From Phenylobacterium sp. (lineage in GTDB: Bacteria; Pseudomonadota; Alphaproteobacteria; Caulobacterales; Caulobacteraceae), in assembly GCA_004799545.1 (NCBI GenBank), contig SSMU01000001.1, positions 91,626 to 155,625 on the forward strand: DNA of 64,000 nucleotides, given 5' to 3'. The translations under genes and the position numbers were made by a program. How positions within the stretch are numbered: the first letter of the stretch is position 1; each line of letters opens with the position of its first letter. Of this stretch, positions 9,220 through 18,292 are shown piece by piece. Under the pieces are notes generated by a model. That model ran no database searches. It saw only the letters and a list, made by a program, of their open reading frames with translations, and was not told the DNA's origin.

Positions 9220-9594
9220 CTAGCTCACCTTCGCCCTCAGTTCGCCAAGCACCTTCGCGAGGTCGCCCTCGCGGAACGGCTTCTGCAGGACGGGGGTGCC
9301 CTTGTCGACCTCGCGCAGGCCCGCGTCGCCGTAGCCGGTGGCGAAGGCGAACGGCAGGCCCCGCTCGCGCAACACGTCGGCCAGCGGGAAGATCGGCTGG
9401 CCGCCGAGGTTCACGTCCAGCACCGCGCAGTCCATTTCGGCGTCCTTGGCCAGTTCCATGGCCTCGTCGAGGCGCGAGGCGGGGCCCACCACCAGGCAAC
9501 CCAGTTCCTCCAGCATGTCCTCGATCAGCATCGAGACCATCATCTCGTCCTCGACGACGAGTACGCGCAGGCCGTCGAGCTTGCCGTCCATCAT
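9220..9594 (-). CDS. single-domain response regulator (receiver)
   Basis: This 124-residue stand-alone receiver domain has the acidic pair VVEDE near residues 12-16, the phosphoacceptor Asp in CAVLDVNLGG (about 60), the switch Thr in FATGYG (about 85) and the conserved Lys in LQKPF (about 106). No output domain follows. It probably relays phosphate between kinases and phosphotransferases, as CpdR- or DivK-like proteins do. No histidine kinase is adjacent. The start at 9594 has GGAG 9 bases upstream; the longer frame to 9645 lacks support. Confidence 0.85.
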   Translation of the reverse strand: MMDGKLDGLRVLVVEDEMMVSMLIEDMLEELGCLVVGPASRLDEAMELAKDAEMDCAVLDVNLGGQPIFPLADVLRERGLPFAFATGYGDAGLREVDKGTPVLQKPFREGDLAKVLGELRAKVS

Positions 9595-9799
9595 TACATC
9601 CACTCCAGCACAGTCATACGCCCGATCCTCCCCACGTCGGCCCATTCGGGCTCGAGCAACAGGATCAGGTTAAGGTGCGCCCCCCTGGCGGCCCCGACGG
9701 CTTCCATTGGATGCGATCCCCCTCAACACGCAAGCTTAACTAAACGAATTTTCTACGGCCAAGGTTCCGCATCCAGCGCACATTCCCGTGCGCGGATCC

Positions 9800-11074
9800 T
9801 CAGGGCTTGGCGGCGGGGGGGCCGATCTCCAGCCGGGTGATCTGGTTTCGCTTGCGCGCGGTCACCCGGAACAGGTGGCCGAAGAAGGTGAAGGTCTGGC
9901 CGATCGACGGAATGGTCTGGGCCTCGTTGATCAACAGCCCCGCCACGGTCACCGCCTCGTCGTCCGGCAGGTCCCAGTTCATGGCGCGGTTCAGCTCGCG
10001 GATGGTGACCGCCCCGTCGACCGAGACCGAGCCGTCGCCGACCGGCTTCACGTCGGTGTCGTCGCCGTCGTACTCGTCCTCGATCTCGCCGACGATCTCC
10101 TCGAGGATGTCCTCCAGGGTCAGCAGGCCCTCCAGCGCGCCATATTCGTCGACCACCAGGGCGAAGTGGCTCTTGCGCTTCAGGAAGGCGGCGAGCTGCT
10201 CCTTCAGGCTGGTGGTCTCGGGCACGAACCAGGCGTCGCGCTTGATCTTGGCGATCTCGATGGCGTCGATCTCGCCGTCGGCCTCGGTGATCGCCTGCAG
10301 CAGGTCCTTGACGTGCAGCACGCCGACGATGTTCTCCGGCTCGCCGCGGTAGAGCGGCAGGCGGGTGTGGGTGCTTTCCAGGGCGGCCTCGACGATAGCC
10401 CGGGGGGGCAGGTCGGCGTCGATCGTGACGATCGCCTTGCGGTGGACCATCACCTCGCCGACGTCCATCTCGGCCAGGTCCAGCACCCCGCCCAGCATCC
10501 AGCGGTCGTGGGTCTCCACCAGGCCCTCGGAGTGGTGGTACTCCACCGCGCCGCGGATCTCCTCGTGGGCGGCCAACACGTCCATCTCCATGCCGAGCCG
10601 GACGCCGAACAGGCCGAGCGCCTTGCGGATCACCCACTGGATTCCATAGATCACCGGCCCGCAGACCTTCACCACCACCAGGGTCGGGGCGGACAGCAGC
10701 CGCGCCACGTCGTCGGAGCGGACGATCGCCAAGGTCTTCGGCAGCACCTCGGCGAACACCAGCACCAGCACGGTCATCAGCGCCGTGGCCGCCGCCACGC
10801 CCCAGGCGCCGGGGATCGCCCGGGTCAGCACCTGGGTGGTGAGCGCCGAGGCCAGGATGTTGATCAGGTTGTTGCCTAGCAGCACCGAGCCGATCATCGT
10901 CTCCTGGTCGGCGAGCAACTGGTTGACCCGCCGCGCGGCATGGTCGCCGTCGCGCTCCAGCTGGTGCATGCGGCCGCGGCTGGCCCCGGTCAGCGCCGTC
11001 TCCGCCGCCGAGAACACCGCCGATATGGCCAGAAGGCCGAAGACGATCGGCGCCAGCGCCAGGATCGCGGTCAC
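9800..11074 (-). CDS. HlyC/CorC family (DUF21-CBS) membrane protein
   Basis: This 424-residue protein has an N-terminal DUF21/CNNM membrane domain (about 1-185; [41 protein letters not shown]), a CBS pair (about 205-325; [23 protein letters not shown]) and a C-terminal CorC_HlyC domain (about 340-420). Related proteins are implicated in magnesium or cobalt transport and resistance. Translation starts at GTG (11072-11074), which overlaps the aroB stop (GTGA), so it is the last gene of an aroK-aroB-HlyC/CorC operon. The same order is known in other Caulobacterales. Confidence 0.88.
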   Translation of the reverse strand: MTAILALAPIVFGLLAISAVFSAAETALTGASRGRMHQLERDGDHAARRVNQLLADQETMIGSVLLGNNLINILASALTTQVLTRAIPGAWGVAAATALMTVLVLVFAEVLPKTLAIVRSDDVARLLSAPTLVVVKVCGPVIYGIQWVIRKALGLFGVRLGMEMDVLAAHEEIRGAVEYHHSEGLVETHDRWMLGGVLDLAEMDVGEVMVHRKAIVTIDADLPPRAIVEAALESTHTRLPLYRGEPENIVGVLHVKDLLQAITEADGEIDAIEIAKIKRDAWFVPETTSLKEQLAAFLKRKSHFALVVDEYGALEGLLTLEDILEEIVGEIEDEYDGDDTDVKPVGDGSVSVDGAVTIRELNRAMNWDLPDDEAVTVAGLLINEAQTIPSIGQTFTFFGHLFRVTARKRNQITRLEIGPPAAKP

Positions 11075-12183
11075 GGGGCGGCTCCTTCGGTCAGCAGGAA
11101 GTCACGCACGGCGGCGGCGTCCACGTCCTTGGCGACGAAGGCTTCGCCCAGGCCGCGCGCCAGGATGAAGGTCAGCCGGCCGCCCTCGGCCTTCTTGTCC
11201 TGCGCCATGTGGCGCACCAGCGCCTCGGCGGCGAACGGATGGCCGAGGACATCGCCCAGCCGCACCGGCAGGCCGGCCGCGCCGATCGCCAGCTCGGCCC
11301 GCGTCGCCTCCTGGCGGCTGCAGAGCCCCTGGGCGGCGGAGAAGCGGAAGGCCATCGCCTGGCCGGCCGCCACCGCCTCGCCGTGCAGCAGGGCCGCGCC
11401 ATAGCCGGTCTCGGCCTCCAGCGCATGGCCGAAGGTGTGGCCCAGGTTCAGGAGGGCCCGGCGGCCCTGCTCGGTCTCGTCCTCGCCCACGATCTCCGCC
11501 TTCATCTCCACGCAACGCGCGACCGCGTGGGCCAGGGCTTCAGGCTCACGCGCCAGCACCTTGGCGCCGTTCGCCTCCAGCCACTCGAAGAAGCCGAAGT
11601 CGCCCAACAGGCCGTACTTGATCACCTCGGCGTAGCCGGCGCGCATCTCGCGGTCGGGCAGGGTCGCCAGCACGTCGAGGTCGGCCAGCACCAGCCGGGG
11701 CTGGTGGAAGGCGCCAACCAGGTTCTTGCCGCGCGGCGTGTCGATGGCGGTCTTGCCGCCCACTGAGGAATCCACCTGCGCCAGGAGGGTGGTCGGGATC
11801 TGCACGAAGCCGACGCCGCGCTTGTAGATCGCCGCGGCGAAGCCGGTGAGGTCGCCAACCACCCCGCCGCCGAACGCGATGATCAGGTCGCCGCGGTCGA
11901 GCTCCAGGGCCAGCAGCCGGTCGCTGAGGTCGGCCAGGCCCGCGAAGCTCTTGGTCTGTTCGCCCGGCGAGATGACGATCGGGGAAACGGCGATCCGCGC
12001 GCCCTCCAGGGCCGCGGTCAGCCGGGCCCCGTGCAGGCCCCAGACGGTCTCGTCGCTGACCACCGCGGTGCGCGGCCGCTTGAGCAAGGGCGCGATCCGC
12101 TGGCCGGCCTGGTCCAGCAGCCCCGGCCCGACCGCCACCTCATAGGCGCGGTCCGCCAGCCCCACGACGATGCGGCGGCTCAT
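11071..12183 (-). CDS. aroB: 3-dehydroquinate synthase
   Basis: This 370-residue enzyme catalyses step two of the shikimate pathway, converting DAHP to 3-dehydroquinate with NAD and a divalent metal. Signatures are the NAD-binding [14 protein letters not shown] (about 104-117), [21 protein letters not shown] (split around 127-147) and the metal histidines in [12 protein letters not shown] (about 245-256). Length is normal. It overlaps aroK by ATGA at 12180-12183 and is followed by the HlyC/CorC gene, so it is the middle gene of the operon. Confidence 0.96.
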   Translation of the reverse strand: MSRRIVVGLADRAYEVAVGPGLLDQAGQRIAPLLKRPRTAVVSDETVWGLHGARLTAALEGARIAVSPIVISPGEQTKSFAGLADLSDRLLALELDRGDLIIAFGGGVVGDLTGFAAAIYKRGVGFVQIPTTLLAQVDSSVGGKTAIDTPRGKNLVGAFHQPRLVLADLDVLATLPDREMRAGYAEVIKYGLLGDFGFFEWLEANGAKVLAREPEALAHAVARCVEMKAEIVGEDETEQGRRALLNLGHTFGHALEAETGYGAALLHGEAVAAGQAMAFRFSAAQGLCSRQEATRAELAIGAAGLPVRLGDVLGHPFAAEALVRHMAQDKKAEGGRLTFILARGLGEAFVAKDVDAAAVRDFLLTEGAAP

Positions 12184-12728
12184 CGGGGGGTCTCTTCCAG
12201 ATAGGCTGTGAGGGTGCGGATCACCTGGTCGACGGTGTGGTGGTGCGGCGCGTCGCCGGTCTCCACCAGCACGTCCGCCTCGCCGTAGATCGGATAACGC
12301 GCCTCGGCGAGCGCCTGCAGCACCGCCAGCGGGTCCTTGTCCGCCACCAGCGGCCGGGTCGGCTTGCGCGACACCCGCCGGGCCAGCACGTCAAGGTCGG
12401 TCTTCAGCCAGACCGAGACCGCTCGCGACTTGATCAGCTGCCGGGTCTCCGGGTTCATGAAGGCGCCGCCCCCGGTGGCCAGCACGTGCGGGTCGTGGTC
12501 GAGCAGGCGGGCGATCACCCGGCGCTCGCCTTCGCGGAAAGCGGGCTCGCCCAGCTCGGTGAAGATGTCGGAGATCGAGCGGCCCGCCGCGGCCTCCACC
12601 TCGGTGTCGGTGTCGCGGAACGGCAGGTTCAGCGCGTTGGCGAGCCGGCGGCCGACGCTCGACTTGCCGACGCCCATCAGGCCCACGAGGGCGATGGTGC
12701 GGCGGCGCAGCGGGTCATAGCGGTCCAT
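12180..12728 (-). CDS. aroK: shikimate kinase
   Basis: This 182-residue P-loop kinase phosphorylates shikimate at the 3-OH. It has the Walker A motif [15 protein letters not shown] (about 16-30), the shikimate-binding FRDTDTEVE (about 36-44), and GGGAF (about 85-89). It is the first gene of aroK-aroB-HlyC/CorC. The start at 12728 is 68 bases from the divergent secreted protein at 12797, so both promoters must lie in that short gap. Confidence 0.95.
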   Translation of the reverse strand: MDRYDPLRRRTIALVGLMGVGKSSVGRRLANALNLPFRDTDTEVEAAAGRSISDIFTELGEPAFREGERRVIARLLDHDPHVLATGGGAFMNPETRQLIKSRAVSVWLKTDLDVLARRVSRKPTRPLVADKDPLAVLQALAEARYPIYGEADVLVETGDAPHHHTVDQVIRTLTAYLEETPR

Positions 12729-12796
12729 GAACGGCCAAGGCTTACACGAGGCGCCCCGCTCGCGCCAACTTCCGGGCTCAAGTATGCTTTTCAGCC

Positions 12797-14086
12797 ATGT
12801 CCCGAATCCTTGCGTTCGCGCCTTCGTTCCTCGCCGCCGCGCTGGTCGCCGCCGCCCCGCTGGCGCTCGCGCAGCCGGCCCCGGCCCCGTCCGCCAGCGA
12901 GACGATCAGCACCTCGCCGGCCGTTCCCCCGCCGACCCCGCCCGCGCCGATCAAGCCGCTGATCGCCCAACCGGTGGAGATGGCGCCGCTCGCCGCCCCC
13001 GACGCCTTCACGACCCCGGCCCGCGACACCGGCCTGCCGCCCACCCTGTGGCGCGGGACCTCGCTGCAGATCGTCCAGGCGGTGCTGCCCCGGCTCGCCG
13101 AACGGCCGCTGTCGCCGGCCGCCGCGGCGCTCGCCCTGCGGGTGCTGGGGACCGGGGCCCAGGGCCCCGACGGCGCCGGCCAGGATTTCGTCGCCGCCCG
13201 CGCCGCGGCCCTGCTCGAACAGGGCGATCCCAGAGGGGCCGCCGCCATCCTCGCCCGCGCCCCCGGCCTCGACCGCGACCCGGCCCTGGCCCACGTCGCC
13301 GCGGAGAGCGCCCTGCTGGCCGCCGACGACGCCCGCGCCTGCCGCATCGAAGAGACCCTGAGCTCCGGCCGCGACGACATCTACTGGGTACGCCTGCGGG
13401 CCTACTGCCAAGCGGTGGCCGGCAAGGCCGCCGAGGCCCAGCTGTCCTTCGACCTCTCCCAGTCGCAGGCCAAGGACCCGATCTTCACCCGGCTGATGAC
13501 CGCCAAGCTGGCCGGCGGCGGCCAGCCCGGCGCGGCCTCCCTGCGCAACGGCCTCGACTACGCGCTCTCCCGCGGCCTGGGCCTCGACCTCAGCGCCGCC
13601 AAGCCCGCGCCGGCGGTGGCCGCAGCCCTGGCGGCGAGCGGCCCGGCGGAGCCGACGTTCGATACGTCAGCCATCGCGGCCGATCTGGCGCCGATCGCGA
13701 CGGCTATCCACGACCGCACGGATATCTCGTACGCCGACTTCATGGGGCTGCTGAACGCTGCAACGCCAAAGACGCGGCAGAGGACGCAAGCCGCGCTGCT
13801 TTTCGATGCTGTGCTTCAGCCGAGCTTTCCGCCGGCTGCCGCCTTTCTGCTCAACGGCGTGCCGCCGGGCCGAACCTCCGTCGCGCTGGACGTTGCGTTG
13901 GACGAGGCGAGCGGGGCGAAGCGCATGGGCGAAACCGCTTTGCTCGCACTTTGGGAATGTGCCGATGCCGGCCCGTCTGGCCTATCGGTGGGAGATCGCA
14001 TTCGAATTGTCCGCGCCCTGCGCCGGGCGGGCCTCGACGCCGACGCCCGGGCCTTCGCCCTCGAAGGCCTGCTGGCGCTGAAATGA
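12797..14086 (+). CDS. secreted Ala/Pro-rich hypothetical protein upstream of xerD
   Basis: This 429-residue protein has a clear signal peptide (MSRILAFAPSFLAAALVAAAP...LALA), a Pro/Ala-rich linker (about 28-60), then a helical body with repeated Ala-rich helices that look TPR- or SEL1-like. It has two cysteines (RACRIEE near 175 and RAYCQAV near 200). The ATGA overlap with xerD (14083-14086) indicates co-transcription. I know of similar unnamed proteins before xerD in Caulobacterales, but no function is established. Codon use shifts clearly between about 13660 and 14015, with many A/T-ending codons, inside an otherwise extreme-GC gene. Confidence 0.75.
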   Translation: MSRILAFAPSFLAAALVAAAPLALAQPAPAPSASETISTSPAVPPPTPPAPIKPLIAQPVEMAPLAAPDAFTTPARDTGLPPTLWRGTSLQIVQAVLPRLAERPLSPAAAALALRVLGTGAQGPDGAGQDFVAARAAALLEQGDPRGAAAILARAPGLDRDPALAHVAAESALLAADDARACRIEETLSSGRDDIYWVRLRAYCQAVAGKAAEAQLSFDLSQSQAKDPIFTRLMTAKLAGGGQPGAASLRNGLDYALSRGLGLDLSAAKPAPAVAAALAASGPAEPTFDTSAIAADLAPIATAIHDRTDISYADFMGLLNAATPKTRQRTQAALLFDAVLQPSFPPAAAFLLNGVPPGRTSVALDVALDEASGAKRMGETALLALWECADAGPSGLSVGDRIRIVRALRRAGLDADARAFALEGLLALK

Positions 14087-15000
14087 GCGGCCAGGGAAGC
14101 GCCTGGGCCGAGGCCTTCCTGGAGATGATGTCCGTCGAGCGGGCGGCGGCCAGGAACACCCTGACCGCCTACGCCAAGGACCTCACCGATGCGACCGGCT
14201 TCCTGGCCGGCCGTGGCCGCGACCTGGCGAGCGCCACGGCGGAGGACGTCGAGGCCTATTTCCGCGCGCTCGCCGACCGCGACCTGTCGCCGGCCACGGC
14301 GGCCCGCAGGCGCGCGGCGCTGCGCCAATTCTACCGCTTCGTGCTGGGCGAAGGCTGGCGGCCCGACGATCCCTCCCGCCGGGTCGAGGCGCCGAAGAAG
14401 GGCCGGCCGCTCCCCAAGGTGCTGAGCCGCGAGGAGATGGACCGGCTGATCGCCGCGGCCGCGGCGCGCGACGGGGCCCAGGGCCTCAGGCTCGCCTGCA
14501 TGGTCGAGCTGGCCTACGCCTCGGGCCTGCGGATCTCCGAGCTCACCGCCCTGCCGCTGGCGGCCCTGGCGCGCGACCCGGCCTACCTGATCGTCAAGGG
14601 CAAGGGCGGCAAGGAGCGGCTGGCCCCCCTCAACGGCGCCGCGCGAGAGGCGGTGAAGGCCTATCTGGCCGTCCGCCCGGCCTTCCTGCCCAAGACCGAC
14701 AAGGCCAACCCATGGCTGTTCGCCTCGCGCGGCAAGAGCGGGCGGATCACGCCGCGCCGCTTCGCCCAGATGCTGGACGAGGCCGCCGCCCACGCCGGCG
14801 TCGACCCGGCCCGGGTCAGCCCGCACGTCCTGCGCCACGCCTTCGCCACCCACCTGCTGGAGGGCGGCGCCGACCTTCGGGTAGTGCAGAAGCTGCTGGG
14901 CCACGCCGACATCGCCACCACCCAGATCTACACCCACGTGGCCGGCGACCGGCTGCGCGAGGTGGTGGCGACCAAGCACCCGCTGGGCCGGAAGCGATAA
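14083..15000 (+). CDS. xerD: site-specific tyrosine recombinase XerD
   Basis: This 305-residue recombinase resolves chromosome dimers at dif together with XerC. It has an N-terminal SAM-like core-binding domain (about 8-95) and a C-terminal catalytic domain. Catalytic residues are visible: Arg150 (ASGLRISEL), Lys174 (VKGKGGKER), His248 and Arg251 (HVLRHAFATH), His274 (LLGHADIATT) and Tyr283 (QIYTHV). Length is normal. It is chromosomal and housekeeping, not a mobile-element integrase: no attachment site or phage genes are nearby. Transcription ends at the shared hairpin at 15035-15057. Confidence 0.93.
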   Translation: MSGQGSAWAEAFLEMMSVERAAARNTLTAYAKDLTDATGFLAGRGRDLASATAEDVEAYFRALADRDLSPATAARRRAALRQFYRFVLGEGWRPDDPSRRVEAPKKGRPLPKVLSREEMDRLIAAAAARDGAQGLRLACMVELAYASGLRISELTALPLAALARDPAYLIVKGKGGKERLAPLNGAAREAVKAYLAVRPAFLPKTDKANPWLFASRGKSGRITPRRFAQMLDEAAAHAGVDPARVSPHVLRHAFATHLLEGGADLRVVQKLLGHADIATTQIYTHVAGDRLREVVATKHPLGRKR

Positions 15001-15028
15001 CCCCTTCTCCTCGATGGGGAAGGCCACG

Positions 15029-15057
15029 AAAAAAGGGCCGCTCCGGTGGAGCGGCCC
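15029..15057. terminator. bidirectional terminator between xerD and glycine-zipper gene
   Basis: A 10-bp perfect stem (GGGCCGCTCC / GGAGCGGCCC) with a GGT loop is preceded by six A (a U6 tract for the minus strand) and followed by TTCC. It sits between two convergent genes. Confidence 0.8.
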
Positions 15058-15081
15058 TTCCATCACTCGTCTAGGCTAACT

Positions 15082-15864
15082 TTAGCCCATGATGCGGTAG
15101 CGGCCGTCCCGGTCCGGGCAGACCCGCACATAGCGGTAGTCGCGGCCGTCGGCGTCGATCGGGGCCGTCGCCAGGCGGCAGCCCATCCGGTTGTACTCGG
15201 CGTAGCGCGGGGTGCGGTAGGCGTTGTCCTCGCGGTAGGGGATGGTCTCGTTGTAGGCGAAGTACGGCCCACGCTGATCGCACCGATACTTGTCGTGCGC
15301 ATGGCCAACCGCCGCGCCGATGCCGGCGCCGACCACGCCGCCCAGGACGGCGTTCTCGGTATGACGGCCGGGCGCCGAGAGCTGCGAGCCCAGCACCGCG
15401 CCGGCGAGCGCGCCGATCACGCCTGCGCCGACGGTCGAGGAATTGTCGCAGTGGATCGGCGGGCCGGCGTAGGCGGTGTTTGCGCCATAGTAGGGGGCGG
15501 CCGGAGCGCCGGGCGCGTAGTAGGCCCAGTGGCTCTCATCCCAGGCCGGGGCGACGCCATAGACGCGGACATAGGCGCCGTAGCCATAGCGGCGGTCATA
15601 GTCGGCGCGGGCGCGGTTGTAGGCGTCCAGGCGCTGTTCATAGTTGGCGCGCGCGGCGGCGTAGCCCTGGCGGTTCTGGTCGTAATCCGACTTGCGCTGG
15701 TCGTAGGCGTCGCGCTGCTGCTGATATTGCTGCTGCTGGTCCTGGTACTGCTGTTGCTGTTGCTGCGATTCCGGCGTCGGCTGGTATTGCGACTGGGCCA
15801 GGGCCGGGGCGGCGATGGTCAGGGCGACCGTCGACGCCAGGGCGATCTTGAAGGCGTTATTCAT
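15082..15864 (-). CDS. envelope protein with Gln/Tyr-rich coiled region and glycine-zipper domain
   Basis: This 260-residue protein has a signal peptide ending LALTIAAPALA-like (about residue 23), then a Gln/Tyr/Asp-rich heptad-like stretch (about 24-95, runs of five Q), a Tyr/Pro-rich linker, and a glycine-zipper 2TM domain (GAGVIGALAGAVLG and GGVVGAGIGAAVG, about 145-190). The C-terminus has two cysteines (KYRCDQRG, GCRLATAP) and ends VCPDRDGRYRIMG. Glycine-zipper proteins of this type resemble the rickettsial 17-kDa antigen group and usually sit in the outer membrane. The true start is 15864 (signal peptide); the frame is open further upstream. Confidence 0.8.
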   Translation of the reverse strand: MNNAFKIALASTVALTIAAPALAQSQYQPTPESQQQQQQYQDQQQQYQQQRDAYDQRKSDYDQNRQGYAAARANYEQRLDAYNRARADYDRRYGYGAYVRVYGVAPAWDESHWAYYAPGAPAAPYYGANTAYAGPPIHCDNSSTVGAGVIGALAGAVLGSQLSAPGRHTENAVLGGVVGAGIGAAVGHAHDKYRCDQRGPYFAYNETIPYREDNAYRTPRYAEYNRMGCRLATAPIDADGRDYRYVRVCPDRDGRYRIMG

Positions 15865-16110
15865 CGTTCTCTCTCCTCGGGCGCGGACATTTCGGAGTTT
15901 CGAGGCGGGTCCGCGCAGGTTCAAAAAGCCGCGCCAGAAGGCGGCGGCCGTCTTGGCCCCCCGACAGGACGGGCGCCGTTCAGGCTCGACCTCTCAGACG
16001 AAACTCGTAAGGCGCCGAACGGGTTGCACGAGGGAACCCGCGCCGGCTTGTGGGCGGGACCCATCCCGCCTAGGTTCCGGCGCTTCGCGAACTGCACAGG
16101 CGAGCCTTTG

Positions 16111-17073
16111 ATGGCTGTCCACTACCTCGAGTTCGAGCGCCCGATCGCCGACCTCGAAGCCAAGATCGAAGAGCTCTCCAAGCTCTCGGAGACCACCGGG
16201 GCCGGCGCCTTCGACGCCGAGATCGAGGCGCTGCGTGACCGCGCGCAGGAGATGCGCCGCGAGGCCTATTCCAAGCTCGACGCCTGGCAGAAGACCCAGG
16301 TCGCGCGCCACCCCGACCGCCCGCACGTCATCGACTACTGCCAGGCCCTGATCGAGGAGTTCGTGGAGCTGAAGGGCGACCGCACCTTCGGCGACGACCA
16401 GGCGGTGATCGGCGGCATCGGCCGGTTCCGCGGCCAGCCGGTGGTGGTGATCGGCAACGAGAAGGGCCACGACACCGCGACCCGGGTGAAACACAACTTC
16501 GGCTACTCGCGCCCCGAGGGTTACCGCAAGGCCGTGCGGCTGATGGAGCTGGCCGAGCGCTTCCACCTGCCGGTCGTCAGCTTCGTGGACATCGCCGGGG
16601 CCTATCCGGGCGTCGCCTCCGAGGAGCGCGGCGTCGCCGAGGCGATCGCCCGGTCGATGGAGAAGTGCCTGTTGCTCGGCGTCCCGAACGTGGCGATCAT
16701 CACCGGCGAGGGCGGCTCCGGCGGGGCCATCGCCATCGCCGCGGCCAACCGGGTGCTGATCCTCGAGCACGCCATCTATTCGGTGATCACCCCGGAGGGC
16801 GCGAACTCGATCATCTGGCGCGGCGCGAAAACCCCGGCCGACGCCGCCAAGGCGATGAAGATCTCCGCCCAGGACCTGGTGGGCATGCACATCGTCGACC
16901 GGATCATCCCCGAGCCCCCCGGCGGCGCCCACTCCGACCCCGCGGCCGCCATGGCGGCGGTCGGCGACGCCCTGGCCGAAGAGCTGAAGGCGCTGGAAGG
17001 CCTCTCGCCGGAGGAACTCCGGGCTCGCCGCGCGGAGCGGTTCTACGCCATCGGCCGGAGCGGCTTGCAGTAG
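16111..17073 (+). CDS. accA: acetyl-CoA carboxylase carboxyltransferase subunit alpha
   Basis: This 320-residue subunit transfers carboxyl from biotin to acetyl-CoA, the first committed step of fatty acid synthesis, with AccD. It begins MAVHYLEFERPIADLEAKI, as in the family. The core contains GDRTFGDDQAVIGGIGRF, KGHDTATRVKHNFG, the oxyanion region FVDIAGAYPG, and GEGGSGGAIAIAAANRV. Length is normal (319-320). The long open frame upstream is not coding. Its partner subunits are not in the window. Confidence 0.96.
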   Translation: MAVHYLEFERPIADLEAKIEELSKLSETTGAGAFDAEIEALRDRAQEMRREAYSKLDAWQKTQVARHPDRPHVIDYCQALIEEFVELKGDRTFGDDQAVIGGIGRFRGQPVVVIGNEKGHDTATRVKHNFGYSRPEGYRKAVRLMELAERFHLPVVSFVDIAGAYPGVASEERGVAEAIARSMEKCLLLGVPNVAIITGEGGSGGAIAIAAANRVLILEHAIYSVITPEGANSIIWRGAKTPADAAKAMKISAQDLVGMHIVDRIIPEPPGGAHSDPAAAMAAVGDALAEELKALEGLSPEELRARRAERFYAIGRSGLQ

Positions 17074-17145
17074 TCCGCCTCTTCCCGAGCGAAGACTTGG
17101 GAGAGGAAGGCTTGCCTGACGCGACGTCTGGCGTTTCAACTGTCG

Positions 17146-17163
17146 TCCAAACAAACGTTTGGA
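17146..17163. promoter_or_regulatory. inverted repeat over the ribosome site of the nitronate monooxygenase gene
   Basis: TCCAAAC-AAAC-GTTTGGA is a perfect 7-bp dyad whose right arm runs into the GGAGGA ribosome site before the ATG at 17171. It could be a repressor operator or an RNA hairpin controlling access to the ribosome site. Confidence 0.4.
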
Positions 17164-17170
17164 GGACGCC

Positions 17171-18175
17171 ATGGCCCTGAAGACCCGTCTGACCGAGATG
17201 TTCGGCGTCGAGACCCCGATCGTCATGGGAGGCATGACCGGGGTGGGCTATGCGCCCCTGGTGGCCGCGGTCGCCAACGCCGGCGCGCTGGGCTTCATCA
17301 CCGCCCACCATTCGCAAACCGCCGAGGAGCTGGAGAAGGAGATCCAGCGCTGCCGCGACCTCACCGACAAGCCGTTCGGGGTGAACCTGACCCTGCTGCC
17401 GTCGCTCAATCCGATCCCCTACGACGAGTACCGCCAGGCGATCATCGAGAGCGGGATCAAGATCGTCGAGACTGCGGGCCGCGCCCCCGTCGATCACATC
17501 CCGGCCTTCAAGGCGGCCGGCGTGAAGGTGATCCACAAGTGCACGTCCGTGCGTCACTCGGTGTCGGCCGTGAAGTACGGCGTCGACGTGATCTCCATCG
17601 ACGGCTTCGAATGCGCCGGCCATCCGGGCGAGGACGACGTGGGCCTGATCGTGCTGCTCCCCGCCACGGTGGACGCCGTCGCCCCCGTGCCGGTGATCGC
17701 CTCGGGCGGCATGGCCGACGGCCGGAGCCTCGCCGCCGCCCTCGCGCTCGGCGCCGACGGCGTCAACATGGGTACGCGCTTCATGGCCACCCGGGAGTGC
17801 GCCATCCATGAGAACGTGAAGCAGAAGATCGTCGAGAACACCGAGCGCGACACCCTGCTCACCAACCGCACGCTGCGGAACACCTCGCGCGTGGCGCGCA
17901 ATGCGGTCTCCGAGGAGGTGGTCGCCATCCAGCAGGACCCCACCAAGACCATCGACGACGTCCGCCACCTGGTGGCCGGCGTGCGCGGCCGCACCAACGT
18001 GATGGGCGCGGGCGACACCGACGGCGGCATCTGGACCGTCGGCCAGAGCCAGGGCCTGATCCACGACGTCCCGACCTGCGCCGAGCTCGTCCATCGCATC
18101 ACGCGGGAGGCGGAGGAGGTTATCGCCGCCCGCCTCGATGTCATGCTGGGCAAGCGGGCCATGGCCCCCGCCTGA
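17171..18175 (+). CDS. nitronate monooxygenase family flavoprotein
   Basis: This 334-residue FMN-dependent TIM-barrel enzyme is of the 2-nitropropane dioxygenase / enoyl-reductase-like group. Signatures are PIVMGGMTGVGYAPLVAAVANAG split near residues 15-37, the family segment VISIDGFECAGHPGEDD (about 142-158), PVIASGGMADGRS (about 176-188) and GADGVNMGTRFMATREC (about 195-211). The family oxidises alkyl nitronates, but many members have other substrates. The ATG at 17171 has GGAGGA. The gene is monocistronic, with a hairpin terminator 30 bases downstream and a dyad over its ribosome site. Confidence 0.88.
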   Translation: MALKTRLTEMFGVETPIVMGGMTGVGYAPLVAAVANAGALGFITAHHSQTAEELEKEIQRCRDLTDKPFGVNLTLLPSLNPIPYDEYRQAIIESGIKIVETAGRAPVDHIPAFKAAGVKVIHKCTSVRHSVSAVKYGVDVISIDGFECAGHPGEDDVGLIVLLPATVDAVAPVPVIASGGMADGRSLAAALALGADGVNMGTRFMATRECAIHENVKQKIVENTERDTLLTNRTLRNTSRVARNAVSEEVVAIQQDPTKTIDDVRHLVAGVRGRTNVMGAGDTDGGIWTVGQSQGLIHDVPTCAELVHRITREAEEVIAARLDVMLGKRAMAPA

Positions 18176-18206
18176 TCCCTGAGCAACCTGATCCCTCAAA
18201 CGAAAA

Positions 18207-18232
18207 GGAACGGCCGCTCTCCCGGCCGTTCC
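18207..18232. terminator. hairpin terminator after nitronate monooxygenase gene
   Basis: A perfect 10-bp stem (GGAACGGCCG / CGGCCGTTCC) with loop CTCTCC is preceded by four A and followed by CATCCTT. It lies between two convergent genes and could serve both. Confidence 0.65.
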
Positions 18233-18292
18233 CATCCTTGATCCAAGTCCGCCGCCCGAAGCCGACCCCGGCCTCGGGCGGTTTGGCTTGGG

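Noticed and set aside
12727..14082. Plus-strand frame open upstream of xerD that would give a 757-residue fusion
   Set aside because: The upstream part is out of frame with the real secreted protein gene at 12797-14086 and is Arg/Pro-rich shadow; XerD length and the ATGA overlap fix the start at 14083.
14083..15000. Tyrosine recombinase as evidence for an integrated element
   Set aside because: The protein has XerD length and motifs and no att-like repeats, tRNA or phage genes are nearby.
15046..16110. Long N-terminal extension of accA
   Set aside because: AccA of normal length begins at 16111; the extension is antisense to the glycine-zipper gene and unlike any biotin carboxyl carrier or AccD part.
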